A stretch of DNA of 64,000 bases from Streptosporangium lutulentum (GCF_030811455.1 NZ_JAUSQU010000001.1:4650001-4714000), one strand, 5' to 3'; positions 8,735 to 17,803 are shown, counted from the stretch's first letter. The notes: generated by a model not told the origin, from the letters alone. Numbers and translations: made by a program.

Positions 8735-9364
8735 ATGACATACGCGCGTGCCGAGCGCGCCGCGCTCGGCGACCTGCTCGCCCGGCTGGGCCCCGACGCT
8801 CCCACGCTCTGCGAGGGCTGGACCACCTTCGACCTCGCCGCCCACCTGGTTCTCCGCGAACGCCGCGTCGACGCCGCCGGCGGCATCCTGCTCAAGCCAC
8901 TGGCCGGATACACCGCCAAGGTGCAGGAGTCGCTGAAGGCCACGCACGGATACGCGGGCCTCGTCGACCTCCTGCGCTCCGGCCCTTCCGGGCTCTACCG
9001 CCTGCCCGGCCTGGACCGGGCGGCCAACACCGTCGAGTTCTTCGTCCACCACGAGGACGTACGGCGCGCGCAGCGGGTCTGGGAACCGCGCGAGCTCCCC
9101 GCCGACCTCGAAGAGACCTTCTGGAAGCAGGCCCGCGGCGGCATCCGCCTGTTCCTGCGCAGGTCACCGGTCCGCGTCGCCCTGCACCGCCTCGGCGGCG
9201 GCGTCGCCGTCGGCGGCCCGAAGGACGCGCCCCAGGCCGAGGTGACCGGTACGGCGGGCGAGCTCCTGCTGTTCTGTTTCGGCCGCCAGTCCCATGCCAG
9301 GGTCGACGTCACCGGCGACGACGAGGTGGTGGCCAGGCTGATGGACGCCCCGCTGGGCGCCTGA
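8735..9364 (+). CDS. TIGR03085 family metal-binding protein (DinB / maleylpyruvate isomerase-like)
   Basis: A 209-aa cytoplasmic protein of the actinobacterial TIGR03085 group, a four-helix DinB-like fold. The segment LCEGWTTFDLAAHLVLRER near residue 26 and the later FFVHHEDVRRAQR supply the histidines that probably bind a divalent metal. No reaction is known for the subgroup; related mycothiol-dependent enzymes act on small metabolites, so a thiol-related role is only a guess. It is divergent from the ABC exporter operon and appears leaderless. It converges on the DUF1295 gene, with 20 nt between the stops. Confidence 0.8.
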   Translation: MTYARAERAALGDLLARLGPDAPTLCEGWTTFDLAAHLVLRERRVDAAGGILLKPLAGYTAKVQESLKATHGYAGLVDLLRSGPSGLYRLPGLDRAANTVEFFVHHEDVRRAQRVWEPRELPADLEETFWKQARGGIRLFLRRSPVRVALHRLGGGVAVGGPKDAPQAEVTGTAGELLLFCFGRQSHARVDVTGDDEVVARLMDAPLGA

Positions 9365-9384
9365 CCCGCCGGGCCCGCCCCGGC

Positions 9385-10203
9385 TCACCCGTCGCGCGAA
9401 CGCCCCCGGTCCTCACGCGCGCCCCTGGGCGGGAGCGGGAGGAATCCGCTCGTACGGCGAACGTAGTCGGCGTAGCCGGGACGGGATTCCGACAGCTGCG
9501 CCTCCAGCAACGGCTTGCCGGTCCTGGCCACCAGGAAGTAGGTCATGAGCACCGGGGAGAGCACCGTCAGCACGCCCGGCCACCGGTCGGCGGCGATCAG
9601 GAACAGGCCCCACCACACGCAGGCGTCGCCGAAGTAGTTGGGATGGCGGGTGTAGCGCCACAGGCCGGTGTCCAGGACCTCGCCCCTGTTGCCCGGATCG
9701 GCGCGGAAGCGGGCGAGCTGCCGGTCGCCGACCGTCTCGAACACGAACCCGACCAGCCACAGGGCCGTCCCGCTCCAGACGAGCCAGGAGCTCCGGCCGA
9801 GGGCGGCCGTCTCGGACAAGGCCACCTGGACCGGAAGCGAGACGAGGAGCAGGACGACGCCCTGGGTCACGTAGACGGCGCGGATCGCGTACAGAGTGCG
9901 GCTGCCGGGGGCGCGGGCGAGCATCCGCTCGTAGCGCGGGTCCTCGCTCTCCCCGATGTTGCGCCGCCCGATGTGCAGCGCCAGCCGTACTCCCCACACG
10001 GCGGTGAGCGCCGGCACCAGCAGCCGCCTGGCCGGGTCGCCGTCGGACATCAGGAAGGACACCAGCGCGACGACCGTGAACCCGAGCCCCCAGGCCACGT
10101 CGATCACCGAGTGACGGCCCACTCTGAGCGCCACCGCCAGGGTCGCCGCGAGCAGTGCGGCGAGGGCGGCCGCGGAGGCGAGCAGGGACCACCAGGACAT
10201 CAC
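9385..10203 (-). CDS. DUF1295 membrane protein (steroid 5-alpha-reductase/isoprenylcysteine methyltransferase-like fold)
   Basis: A 272-aa protein with about seven predicted helices. The conserved C-terminal motif GLWRYTRHPNYFGD near residue 187 is typical of DUF1295 and of 3-oxo-5-alpha-steroid 4-dehydrogenase C-terminal domains, where it binds a nucleotide or SAM-like cofactor. It is the last gene of a four-gene operon with a lipid methyltransferase, DUF1365 and an FAD oxidoreductase. A reductase or methyltransferase acting on membrane lipids fits the context, but the substrate is unknown. Confidence 0.85.
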   Translation of the reverse strand: MMSWWSLLASAAALAALLAATLAVALRVGRHSVIDVAWGLGFTVVALVSFLMSDGDPARRLLVPALTAVWGVRLALHIGRRNIGESEDPRYERMLARAPGSRTLYAIRAVYVTQGVVLLLVSLPVQVALSETAALGRSSWLVWSGTALWLVGFVFETVGDRQLARFRADPGNRGEVLDTGLWRYTRHPNYFGDACVWWGLFLIAADRWPGVLTVLSPVLMTYFLVARTGKPLLEAQLSESRPGYADYVRRTSGFLPLPPRGAREDRGRSRDG

Positions 10204-10252
10204 GGCCTCCTCGGCGCGGGGGGACGGGCGCGACCACGGCGAACGGGCGCGG

Positions 10253-11488
10253 TCACGATTCCCGCCCGAGGGTGAACTGCCAGACGTCCAGGTAGCGTGA
10301 GCGGAAACCCGCCTCCGAGTAGGCGAGGTAGAACGTCCACATGCGGTGGAAGACCTCGTCGAAGCCGAGCGCGCTCACGGCGTGGACACGCTCCAGGTAG
10401 CGTTCGCGCCAGAGCCGGAGCGTCTCGGCGTAGTCGTCGCGCAGCGAGAGCCTCCGCATGATCCGCAGCCCGCCGAGGTTCTCCTCGATCGCGGTCACCG
10501 AGGGCAGCATGCCCCCGGGAAAGATGTACTTCTGGATCCACGTGTGGGTGTTCAGGGTGGCCCTCATCCGCTCGTGCGGCATGGTGATCGTCTGGATCGC
10601 GATCCGGCCGCCGGGGGCGAGCAGTTCCTCCAGCGCGCGGAAGTAGACCGGCCAGTAGCGGGCGCCGACCGCCTCGATCATCTCGGCGCTGACGATCGCG
10701 TCGTAGACGCCGTCCACCTCCCGGTAGTCGGCCAGCAGGATCTCCACCCGGTCCGACAGCCCGGCGTCGGCGACCCTGGCGACGGCCAGCGCCCACTGCT
10801 CCTGCGACAGGGTGACGGAGGTGACCTCCGCGCCCCGCGACGCCGCCCGCAGCGCCAGTTCGCCCCAGCCGGTGCCGATCTCCAGCAGCCGGGTGCCCTG
10901 CCCCACCGCCGCCTGGTCCAGCAGCCGGTCGATCTTGGCCCGCTGGGCGCCGGCGAGCGTCTCCCACGACGCGGGCCCCTCGAACAGCGCGGCGGAGTAG
11001 GTCATGGTCTCGTCCAGGAACTCGGCGAACAGCTCGTTGGACAGGTCGTAGTGACGCGAGACGTTGCGCCGGGCGCTCTCCTCGCCGCCCAGCTCGTCCC
11101 GCGGCATCCCGCGCACGGCCAGCCGCCGCAACCGCTGCGACCACGGAGGGACGAGCGTGGGCAGCCGCTCGGCCATCACCGTGAGCACGCCGGGCAGGTC
11201 GTCGGCCTCCCAGTCGCGCGCCATGTAGGCCTCGCCGAACCCGATGAGCCCCGCGGCTCCGATCCGGCGGTAGAACGCCTCGGGGCGCGCCACCCGCATC
11301 ACGGGGCCACCGGTGCCGAGCGACCGCCCGCCCGGCAGTTCCACGGTCAGGGGCAGCCGCCGTACGGCGCGCAGGAAGAGCCGTCGCGCGAGCGCGCCGC
11401 GCAGTCGTGAGGCGGGCACGGTGCCGGCGTCGGGCCAGACGGCGGCCACCCGCTCGGTCGTCGAGGTCGTCGAGGTCATCGAGGTCAT
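10253..11488 (-). CDS. cyclopropane-fatty-acyl-phospholipid synthase family methyltransferase
   Basis: Enzymes of this family transfer a methyl group from SAM to the double bond of phospholipid acyl chains. The 411-aa protein has NVSRHYDLSNELF, the SAM-binding motif LEIGTGWGELALRAA, and MTYSAALFEG before it, all characteristic. Length matches bacterial Cfa (about 380-420 aa). ATG 11488 is preceded by AAGGA and overlaps the DUF1365 stop (ATGA). The N-terminal Thr/Ser/Met run is unusual. Operon context with an FAD enzyme suggests further modification of the methylated chain, for instance as part of an oxidative-stress lipid response (inference). Confidence 0.93.
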   Translation of the reverse strand: MTSMTSTTSTTERVAAVWPDAGTVPASRLRGALARRLFLRAVRRLPLTVELPGGRSLGTGGPVMRVARPEAFYRRIGAAGLIGFGEAYMARDWEADDLPGVLTVMAERLPTLVPPWSQRLRRLAVRGMPRDELGGEESARRNVSRHYDLSNELFAEFLDETMTYSAALFEGPASWETLAGAQRAKIDRLLDQAAVGQGTRLLEIGTGWGELALRAASRGAEVTSVTLSQEQWALAVARVADAGLSDRVEILLADYREVDGVYDAIVSAEMIEAVGARYWPVYFRALEELLAPGGRIAIQTITMPHERMRATLNTHTWIQKYIFPGGMLPSVTAIEENLGGLRIMRRLSLRDDYAETLRLWRERYLERVHAVSALGFDEVFHRMWTFYLAYSEAGFRSRYLDVWQFTLGRES

Positions 11489-12156
11489 CGGGGTCCTTCC
11501 GGGGGAACTGTTCTCAAACCGCGCAGATACAGGCCGATGCCCTGGCGGCGGATCCTGGCGCTGCCCACGAGGGGGGCCAGCGGGTACCTGACGGCCATCC
11601 GGTGGAGCCAGGGCCCGGTCGCCGGCCTGCGGCGTCCCCGGACTCCGGCGACGAAGGGGGGCCGTCCCGGCCTGTGCAGGACGACGGTGAGGGTGAGGCG
11701 CTCGCCGGGTTCGGGAAGGCTGAGCCGGTAACGGCCCTCCACCTCGTTGAACGGCGAGACACGGAACTCCTTGGCCACCTCGTGCTCGCCGGGGCGCAGC
11801 AGGTAGCGGTGGCGCCCGCCGTAGGTGTTGTGCACCTCGGCCACCACGGTGACGCCGTCGGCGGTGTCGCACCAGTAGACGGTCAGCGGGTTGAACACGT
11901 GGCCGAGCACGCGGGCGTTGGCGAGCATCGTGATCCGGCTCGCGGTGATCCCGTGCCCGGCGAGGAAGGCGTCGACGTTCTGCCTGATGCTCAGCGCGGG
12001 ATCGCCCGCGTGGTCACGCGCGTGGAAGGCGGCCAGCAGGCGGTTGCGGGGCAGCCGGTCCAGGTCCACCAGCCACAGGTAGGAGCCGTAGCTGAAGTCG
12101 TGGCGGATCGGCGCGGCCCTGACATGCGTGATCACGCATTCGTACAGTGCGGTCAC
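11485..12156 (-). CDS. DUF1365 family protein
   Basis: A 223-aa protein with the typical DUF1365 opening ITHVRAAPIRHDFSY and the conserved block ANARVLGHVFNPLTVYWC and HNTYGGRHRY. Function is not established, but the family is almost always next to a Cfa-like methyltransferase and an amine-oxidase-like FAD protein, as here. The GTG start at 12156 overlaps the upstream stop (GTGA), and its stop overlaps the Cfa start (ATGA), so three proteins are made from one coupled message. Confidence 0.88.
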   Translation of the reverse strand: MTALYECVITHVRAAPIRHDFSYGSYLWLVDLDRLPRNRLLAAFHARDHAGDPALSIRQNVDAFLAGHGITASRITMLANARVLGHVFNPLTVYWCDTADGVTVVAEVHNTYGGRHRYLLRPGEHEVAKEFRVSPFNEVEGRYRLSLPEPGERLTLTVVLHRPGRPPFVAGVRGRRRPATGPWLHRMAVRYPLAPLVGSARIRRQGIGLYLRGLRTVPPEGPR

Positions 12157-13409
12157 CACCGCACCCCGAGCGCCTCGGCCGCGCGGACGCCGGAGCGGCA
12201 GCCGTCCTCGTGGAATCCCCAGCCGTGGTAGGCCCCCGCGTAGACGATCACGCCGTCGTCGAGCGCGGGCAGCCGTCTCTGGGCGGCGACCGACTCGGGG
12301 GTGTAGACCGGGTGCTCGTAGGCCGTCCGGGCGATCGCGTGCTCGTCGGAGATCTCGGTGCCCAGGGTGACGAGGTGGGGCCGTGAGGTCTCCAGCCGCT
12401 GCAGGCGGTTCATGTCGTAGGTGATCCGGACCCCGGCGGCGTCCGCCGTACAGGACTCCATCCGGCAGTTCCACGAGGCCCGCGCGCGCCGCGCCCGGGG
12501 CAGCACCGACGGGTCGGTGTGCAGGACGGCGAGGTTGCGCGAGTAGCGGAACGCGCCGAGCACCTCCCGTTCGGCGGGGGTGGGCTCGGCGAGCAGGCGC
12601 AGCGCCTGGTCGGGGTGGGTGGCGACGACCGCCGCGTCGAAACGGCGGACGCCGTCGGCGTGGAGTTCCACCCCCTCCCCCGTACGGCGCAGCGCCCGGA
12701 CCGGAGTGGAGGTGTGCACGGCGGTGAGGGTCTTGGCGATCTTCTCGACATAACCGCGCGAACCCCCGGTGACGGTCCGCCACCGGGGGGAGCCGGAGAC
12801 GGCGAGCATCCCGTGATTGGCCAGGAACGCGAACAGGTAGCGCGCCGGATAGCGCCCGGCGACGGAGGGAGGGCACGACCAGACCGCCGACACCAGCGGG
12901 GTCGTGAAGTGGGCCGCGAAATAGGGCGAGAAGCCCGCGACGAACTCCCCCAGCGTCCGGTCGTCGTCGCGCTCCAGCGCCTCGCGCGCCAGCCGGTGGA
13001 AGCGCGGCACCTCGGCGAGCATCCTCAGGTACGGCGCGCGGGTCAGGCTGGAGGGCCGGGCGAACAGGCCCCGGGCTCCCCTGCCCCCGGCGTATTCGAG
13101 GCCGCAGCCCCCGCACGAGACCGACATGCTCATGTCGGAGGGCTGGGTCCGCACGCCCAGTTCGGCGAAGAGCCGGATGAGGTGCGGGTAGGTCCGCTCG
13201 TTGTGGACGATGAACCCGCTGTCGACCGCCAGCGTCCGGCCGCCCGCCGACGCCACGTCGTGGGTGTGGGCGTGCCCGCCGACGCGGTCGTCCGCCTCGA
13301 AGAGGACGACGTCGTCATACCTTCCCAGCACGTACGCCGCGGTGAGGCCGGCCACCCCGCTTCCGACGACGGCGATCCTGCGCCTTCCCACCTGCTCGCG
13401 CCCTCTCAC
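12153..13409 (-). CDS. FAD-dependent amine-oxidase-like protein
   Basis: A 418-aa flavoprotein with the dinucleotide-binding motif VVGSGVAGLTAAYVLG near residue 14 and the following acidic DDRVGGHAHTHDV. The family includes amine oxidases and phytoene-desaturase-like enzymes. C-terminal GAYHGWGFHEDGC is the usual FAD-contact end in members that sit with DUF1365 and Cfa genes. It heads the lipid operon. A cluster of related genes in Rhodobacter is induced by singlet oxygen, which suggests acyl-chain oxidation, but the actual substrate here is unknown. Confidence 0.87.
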   Translation of the reverse strand: MRGREQVGRRRIAVVGSGVAGLTAAYVLGRYDDVVLFEADDRVGGHAHTHDVASAGGRTLAVDSGFIVHNERTYPHLIRLFAELGVRTQPSDMSMSVSCGGCGLEYAGGRGARGLFARPSSLTRAPYLRMLAEVPRFHRLAREALERDDDRTLGEFVAGFSPYFAAHFTTPLVSAVWSCPPSVAGRYPARYLFAFLANHGMLAVSGSPRWRTVTGGSRGYVEKIAKTLTAVHTSTPVRALRRTGEGVELHADGVRRFDAAVVATHPDQALRLLAEPTPAEREVLGAFRYSRNLAVLHTDPSVLPRARRARASWNCRMESCTADAAGVRITYDMNRLQRLETSRPHLVTLGTEISDEHAIARTAYEHPVYTPESVAAQRRLPALDDGVIVYAGAYHGWGFHEDGCRSGVRAAEALGVRW

Positions 13410-13980
13410 GGCGCGGGCCGGGACGGCCCGCCGGCGGCCTCGCGGGAGGCGTTCCGGTGTCCCACCCGGCGGCCGGGCGAAAGGAAGGGAGCCTTCGTCT
13501 CCGGGCCGCGCCGGAGGGCGGTCCCGCGGAGCCGGGCCGGCGGCGCGGGTTCGCGGCGGGTGGAGCGACCGCCGAGGAGGGGAAGGGCGGAGGCAGATCG
13601 GGTCATTCGGGCCCCTTGGGTCGATTTGACCTCTTATTCGGAGCCTCTTGGTGTTTGGATGCCGCGGGATGGCGAGTTCTTGGGATTTTTCACATCAAGG
13701 CACGTCCGCGCGACGGGGCCGTGCCGCCGCGACCCTTCCCATGCCCGCCCGTAACGGCCGGAGCCTAGCCCTATCGGTACATCTGACAGTAAAGGTTGGA
13801 CAGAAGCCCCCGGCGACCTCACGATGACGGTGTGACCTATGCCAATCCGCGCTCAGGCCATGGATCGCGGCTGCAAGACGGGTATGATCACCAGAATCCG
13901 GGAGCCACTCGGGCCGCACATGTCAAAGATCGGTAAAATATGGGTACATACGGCTGGGAATGGAACTGCGGGAGGCCCCC
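13410..13980. other. 571-bp divergent intergenic region
   Basis: No gene is supported between the FAD oxidoreductase (-) and the small membrane protein (+). The left half is very GC-rich and contains the inverted repeat GCGGGCC/GGCCCGC near 13412-13430. The right half is AT-richer. For the + gene there are two possible -10 boxes, TATGAT at 13883-13888 and TAAAAT at 13934-13939, neither with a clear -35. The AT-rich stretch 13620-13700 may hold the promoter of the leftward operon. Confidence 0.4.
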
Positions 13981-14142
13981 ATGCAGGTCAAGAAGGTCCT
14001 CACCTACCTCGCGGTAGCGTTCGTGGTCTTCTATCTGTTTACCAGGCCCGCCGAGGCGGCGAGTGCGGTCAACGGAGTCTTTGATGGGATCGTGAGAGGA
14101 GCCGATCAGCTGGCTCTGTTCTTCACTCGAGTGCTCACCTGA
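13981..14142 (+). CDS. 53-aa membrane-associated protein of unknown function
   Basis: ATG 13981 follows a GGGAGG Shine-Dalgarno at proper spacing. The peptide starts MQVKKVLTYLAVAFVVFYLF, one N-terminal membrane helix or uncleaved signal anchor, followed by a small amphipathic part ending LALFFTRVLT. I do not recognise a named family. The tidy start, good ribosome site and codon use make a real gene likely. It stands alone, 142 nt before the glutamine synthetase homologue. Confidence 0.65.
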   Translation: MQVKKVLTYLAVAFVVFYLFTRPAEAASAVNGVFDGIVRGADQLALFFTRVLT

Positions 14143-14284
14143 CCAGCCGGCGGTGGTTTGCCCCGCCCTGATTTGATTTATTCGGCGCTCCCGCCCGAGC
14201 CACGGGGGAGCGCGGGATCCTCCCGATGCCGAGCGACCGTGCGATGTGCTTCCACTGTCCCCATGGACGTGTTAGGCAGAGAGC

Positions 14285-15679
14285 ATGGGCGATCGTCACG
14301 ACCTCACCGGAGCTCACACTCTCGGCCCCGCGGCGGGGCGCGTCGTCGAACGCGCCGACACCGAGGGCGTCGAGCTGATCCGTTTCCTCTACGCCGACCA
14401 CGGCGGTGTGATCCGGGGCAAGGCCGTCTCGCGTCCCCTGCTGGCCGAACGGCTCGACACCGGCATCGGGCACACCGTGGCGATGATGGCGATGAACATG
14501 CTCGACGAGCTTCAGGACGTCGAGCATCTCGGCCCGGTCGGCGAGGTCCGCATCGTCCCCGACCCCACCACGTTCGTCCGCCTGCCCTACGCTCCCGGCG
14601 CGGCGGCCATGCTGTCGGACCTGCGCATGCCGGACGGCTCCCCCTGGGCCGCCTGCCCGCGCACCTTCCTGCGTGAGGCCGTCGCCGCCCTGGCCGGCGC
14701 GGGTCACGCCCTCGTCGCCGCCTACGAACCCGAGTTCACCCTCGGCCACCGCGTCCCCGACCCGGCGGGCGGCCCGGACCGGCTGGTCCCCGTCGACGAC
14801 AGCCTGTGCTACGCCACCACCGGTTTCAACCAGACCCACGACTACACGATGTCCCTGGTCCGCGCTCTGGAGAGCCAGGGGCTGCGGACCGAGCACTGCC
14901 ACCCCGAGCTCGGCCACGGCCAGCAGGAGCTCTCGATCCACCACGCCCCCGCCCTCCGCGCCGCCGACAACCAGATGATCTACCGCGAGACGGTCCGGGG
15001 CGTCGCCACCCGGATGTCCATGTGGGCGTCCCTCGCTCCCAAACCCCTCGCCGATCAGCCGGGCAACGGCGCCCACATCCACCTCTCCCTCTGGGACCCC
15101 GAGCTCGGCGCCAACGCCTTCAGCGACCCCTCCGGCCGCTACGGCCTGTCGGCCACGGCGTACCGCTTCATCGGCGGCCTGCTCGCCCACCTTCCCGCGC
15201 TCACCGCGTTGACCTGCGGCTCGGTGAACGGCTTCCGGCGCCTGGCGCCGAGGATGTGGTCGAGCGCCCACGCCTGCTACGGCATGGACAACCGGGAGGC
15301 GGCGGTGCGGATCTGCTCCCCCACCGGCAAGGACGCCGCGGCGTCCACCAACCTGGAGTTCAAGCCCTCCGACTCCTCGGCCAACCCCTACCTGTCGCTC
15401 GGCGCCGTCATCCACGCCGGCCTGGACGGCATCCGCCGCGAGCTCGACCCCGGCGAGCCGGTCGACGTCGACCCCGCTACCCTCCCCGAAGGCAGCGTCC
15501 CCCGCCTTCCCGGCTCCCTGGACGAGGCCCTGGACGCCCTGGAGGCCGATGACGTCCTCATGAACGCCCTCGGCCCCCTCCGCGCCTCCGCCTACCTGGC
15601 CGTCAAACGCTCCGAGGCCAGGTCCTTCGCGGCCCAGGACGTCGCCTACGAGCTGTTCCACCACTTCAAGGCCTTCTGA
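14285..15679 (+). CDS. glutamine synthetase family protein (non-canonical GlnA)
   Basis: A 464-aa GS-fold ligase. It carries the N-terminal beta-grasp with GGVIRGKAVS, the catalytic-domain motif NGAHIHLSLWD near residue 263 and the late signature NREAAVRICSP. Classical GlnA has NGSGMHxH and a NRxxxxRIP segment; the changes here place it with GlnA3/GlnA4-like proteins, some of which gamma-glutamylate polyamines or ethanolamine. No adenylylation-site Tyr motif is evident. Its substrate cannot be told from sequence. It is monocistronic and followed by a hairpin. Confidence 0.85.
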   Translation: MGDRHDLTGAHTLGPAAGRVVERADTEGVELIRFLYADHGGVIRGKAVSRPLLAERLDTGIGHTVAMMAMNMLDELQDVEHLGPVGEVRIVPDPTTFVRLPYAPGAAAMLSDLRMPDGSPWAACPRTFLREAVAALAGAGHALVAAYEPEFTLGHRVPDPAGGPDRLVPVDDSLCYATTGFNQTHDYTMSLVRALESQGLRTEHCHPELGHGQQELSIHHAPALRAADNQMIYRETVRGVATRMSMWASLAPKPLADQPGNGAHIHLSLWDPELGANAFSDPSGRYGLSATAYRFIGGLLAHLPALTALTCGSVNGFRRLAPRMWSSAHACYGMDNREAAVRICSPTGKDAAASTNLEFKPSDSSANPYLSLGAVIHAGLDGIRRELDPGEPVDVDPATLPEGSVPRLPGSLDEALDALEADDVLMNALGPLRASAYLAVKRSEARSFAAQDVAYELFHHFKAF

Positions 15680-15700
15680 TCCCGGATGCTCGGGAGCGTC

Positions 15701-15727
15701 CCGGGCTCACCGCTCCGGCGAGCCCGG
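15701..15727 (+). terminator. hairpin after the glutamine synthetase homologue
   Basis: CCGGGCTC (15701-15708) pairs perfectly with GAGCCCGG (15720-15727) around an 11-nt loop, 22 nt past the stop. There is no U-tract. Confidence 0.5.
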
Positions 15728-15801
15728 CGATCGATGCCGGTCGACGGCCCCCGGGCGCCCGGCCGACCCGCTGCCGGGCCACTCGCGAGGGGTCCGCGAC
15801 C

Positions 15802-15846
15802 GGGACGGCAGTTCTCGCGCGGGGCCCATGACAGGGACGGCAGTTC
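15802..15846. repeat. 13-bp direct repeat in the 15680-16020 intergenic region
   Basis: GGGACGGCAGTTC occurs at 15802-15814 and 15834-15846, 32 bp apart, or about three helical turns. A regulator dimer bound on one face of the DNA is conceivable. The rest of this 341-bp gap shows no gene; the AT-rich TATAGGA at 15893-15899 could be part of a promoter for the next gene. Confidence 0.45.
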
Positions 15847-16020
15847 GAGCAATCGCGTGAGGCGTCACCCACGGGATCCACCACGCGCGGCCATATAGGA
15901 CAGAAATCGACCTGAACGGTCCCTACTCTCGATCACGTCACCCCGACGCCGCCCACCCCGGGGCGACGTGGCGGGCACACCCGCCGATCCCCCTCGTCCC
16001 CCGCCAAGGAGCCGCGCCCG

Positions 16021-17187
16021 ATGCCCGACCACTCGACGGAAGTCCCGCGCCTCTCCTGGGCCGAGGTGTGCGCCCGGCGCCTGGAACGGCACGCGCTGTC
16101 CGCCCCCTCCGAGGACACCGGCCCCGCCGGCATCGTGGGGGCCATGGCCGGCACGCACGCGCAGGTCATGTCGGCCGCCGAACTGGCCGTCGGGCTGCGC
16201 CTCGCCGGCGCGACGCGCACCGATGTCCGTGAGGCCCTCTGGACCGAGCACAGCCTGATCAAGACGTTCGGTCCGCGCGGCACCGTTCATCTGCTCCCCG
16301 CCCGGGACCTGCCCCTGTGGATCGCGGCGCTGTCGGCCCTCCCGGTATCCCAGGTCGGCTTCTCCGACGACGTGCGAATGACCCCCGGCCAGACCGAGGA
16401 GGTCCTGGCCGCCATCGGGGACGCGTTGCGGGACGCCGAACTCACGATCGACGAGCTCGGCGAAGCGGTCGTCCGCCGTACGGGACCGTGGGCCGGAGAT
16501 CTCGTCATGCCCGCGTTCCAGGGGATGTGGCCGCGCTGGCGCCAGGTCATGCACCTGGCCGGCATGCGGGGCGCCCTGTGCTTCGGCCCCGGCCGGGGGC
16601 GCAAGGTCACCTACACCGGTCCGGATCGATGGCTGCCCGGTTTCGTACCCGCCGACACGCGGGCCGCCCTGACCCATGTGGTGAAGAGCTACCTGCACGC
16701 GTACGGACCGGCCACACCACAGCGGTTCGCGCACTGGCTGAACGCCCCGGCCCGCTGGGCGAGCGATCTCTTCGCGTCACTGGCCGGCGAGCTCCAGAGG
16801 GTCGAGGTCGAAGGAGCCGCCGCGTGGGTGACGGCCGGTGACACCGCGGCGCCCTCCACCCCGCCGCGGGGCGTGCGGCTGCTCCCGTACTTCGACGGGT
16901 ACGCCTACCGGGTCGGCAACCAGCCACCCGGGCTGCTCTATCCCGGCCGCGCCGCCGAACGCGTGCTGCGCGGGAACTTCCAGACCCTCCTGGTCGACGG
17001 CGTCGTCGCCGGCCTGTGGCACCAGCGCCGCTCGGGCCGCCGGATCGACATCACCGTCGAGCCTCTCGTGGACCTCACCGCCGCACAACGCGACGAGCTC
17101 GATCATCAGGGGGAACGCGTCGGAGAGATCCTTGAGGCCAGGCCGCGGCTGACCATCGGCGTCGTGACCGTGGGGGGCCATGCCTGA
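16021..17187 (+). CDS. winged-helix DNA-binding domain protein (HTH_42 / AlkX-like)
   Basis: A 388-aa protein of the winged-helix family that includes the DNA glycosylases AlkX and YcaQ. The segment LIKTFGPRGTVHLLPARDL near residue 80 and the C-terminal VLRGNFQTLLVDGVVAGLWH fit. Most actinobacterial members are simply called crosslink repair DNA glycosylase-like; YcaQ unhooks interstrand crosslinks using a QxQ-type motif that I do not see clearly. A DNA repair role is therefore only possible. ATG 16021 starts a clean ORF. It converges on a TetR gene, and a hairpin spans both stops. Confidence 0.75.
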   Translation: MPDHSTEVPRLSWAEVCARRLERHALSAPSEDTGPAGIVGAMAGTHAQVMSAAELAVGLRLAGATRTDVREALWTEHSLIKTFGPRGTVHLLPARDLPLWIAALSALPVSQVGFSDDVRMTPGQTEEVLAAIGDALRDAELTIDELGEAVVRRTGPWAGDLVMPAFQGMWPRWRQVMHLAGMRGALCFGPGRGRKVTYTGPDRWLPGFVPADTRAALTHVVKSYLHAYGPATPQRFAHWLNAPARWASDLFASLAGELQRVEVEGAAAWVTAGDTAAPSTPPRGVRLLPYFDGYAYRVGNQPPGLLYPGRAAERVLRGNFQTLLVDGVVAGLWHQRRSGRRIDITVEPLVDLTAAQRDELDHQGERVGEILEARPRLTIGVVTVGGHA

Positions 17188-17207
17188 CCCTCCGCGGCGG
17201 GTCAGGC
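17182..17207. terminator. bidirectional hairpin between convergent genes
   Basis: GCCTGACCC (17182-17190) pairs perfectly with GGGTCAGGC (17199-17207). The left arm includes the stop of the winged-helix gene and the right arm abuts the stop of the TetR gene, so one structure probably ends both transcripts. Confidence 0.6.
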
Positions 17208-17795
17208 TCACGTCTTCGCCACGAGGCTGAGCAACCTGTCGACCAGCCCTCGCGCGTGGTCGGCGCCGGCCGGGCTGTTGAAGAAGATCACGTGGAAGTA
17301 GAGCGGCGCCAGCACGACCTCCAGCAGTTCCAGCAGGGTGGGCGGGCTCTCCCCCCGGTCCCTGGCGCGGTCGAGCATGGCCTGCAGCTGCATGCCCCGT
17401 TCCAGAAGGTAGATCTGCCGGGGTTGCTCCTCTCCCTCGGCACGTGTGCCGACCATCGCGGCACGAAGGAACACCGCCCCCAGGGGACTGGCCACGTCCT
17501 CCGCCACCTGGACCGCGTAGGCCTCCAGGTCGCCTCGGAGCGTCCCGGTGTCCGCGACGGGCGACGAGGACGTCAGCCGCTCGGTGACCACGTCGTCGAT
17601 CAGCGCGGCCAGGGTGCCCCAGCGCCGGTAGATCGTCGTCTGATGGACGCCGGACCGATCGGCCACCAGGGCGATGCTCAGGTCGTCCCATTCCTCCTCG
17701 CCGAGCAGGTCGACGACGGCCTGATGCACCGCCGCGCGAACGCGGGCCGTACGGCCTCCGGGGCGGCGAGCTGGTTGTTCTGCTGTCACGGTCAC
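17208..17795 (-). CDS. TetR/AcrR family transcriptional regulator
   Basis: A 195-aa repressor-type protein. The N-terminal helix-turn-helix reads LSIALVADRSGVHQTTIYRRWG (about residues 38-60, split by one residue in the turn), with a divergent ligand-binding C-terminus. The GTG start is 9 bp from a palindrome that recurs downstream in the same divergent gap, so it should repress itself and the hydrolase operon opposite. The ligand may be a substrate of the hydrolase. Confidence 0.9.
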   Translation of the reverse strand: MTVTAEQPARRPGGRTARVRAAVHQAVVDLLGEEEWDDLSIALVADRSGVHQTTIYRRWGTLAALIDDVVTERLTSSSPVADTGTLRGDLEAYAVQVAEDVASPLGAVFLRAAMVGTRAEGEEQPRQIYLLERGMQLQAMLDRARDRGESPPTLLELLEVVLAPLYFHVIFFNSPAGADHARGLVDRLLSLVAKT

Positions 17796-17803
17796 ATACT
17801 AAC

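Noticed and set aside
11485-13116. 543-aa reading for the DUF1365 protein
   Set aside because: The extra N-terminus is inside the FAD oxidoreductase gene; GTG 12156 with a GTGA overlap fits the family.
13410-13980. Small ORFs at 13406-13606 and 13839-14084
   Set aside because: No ribosome sites, no recognisable protein features, and the second overlaps the better 53-aa ORF in another frame.
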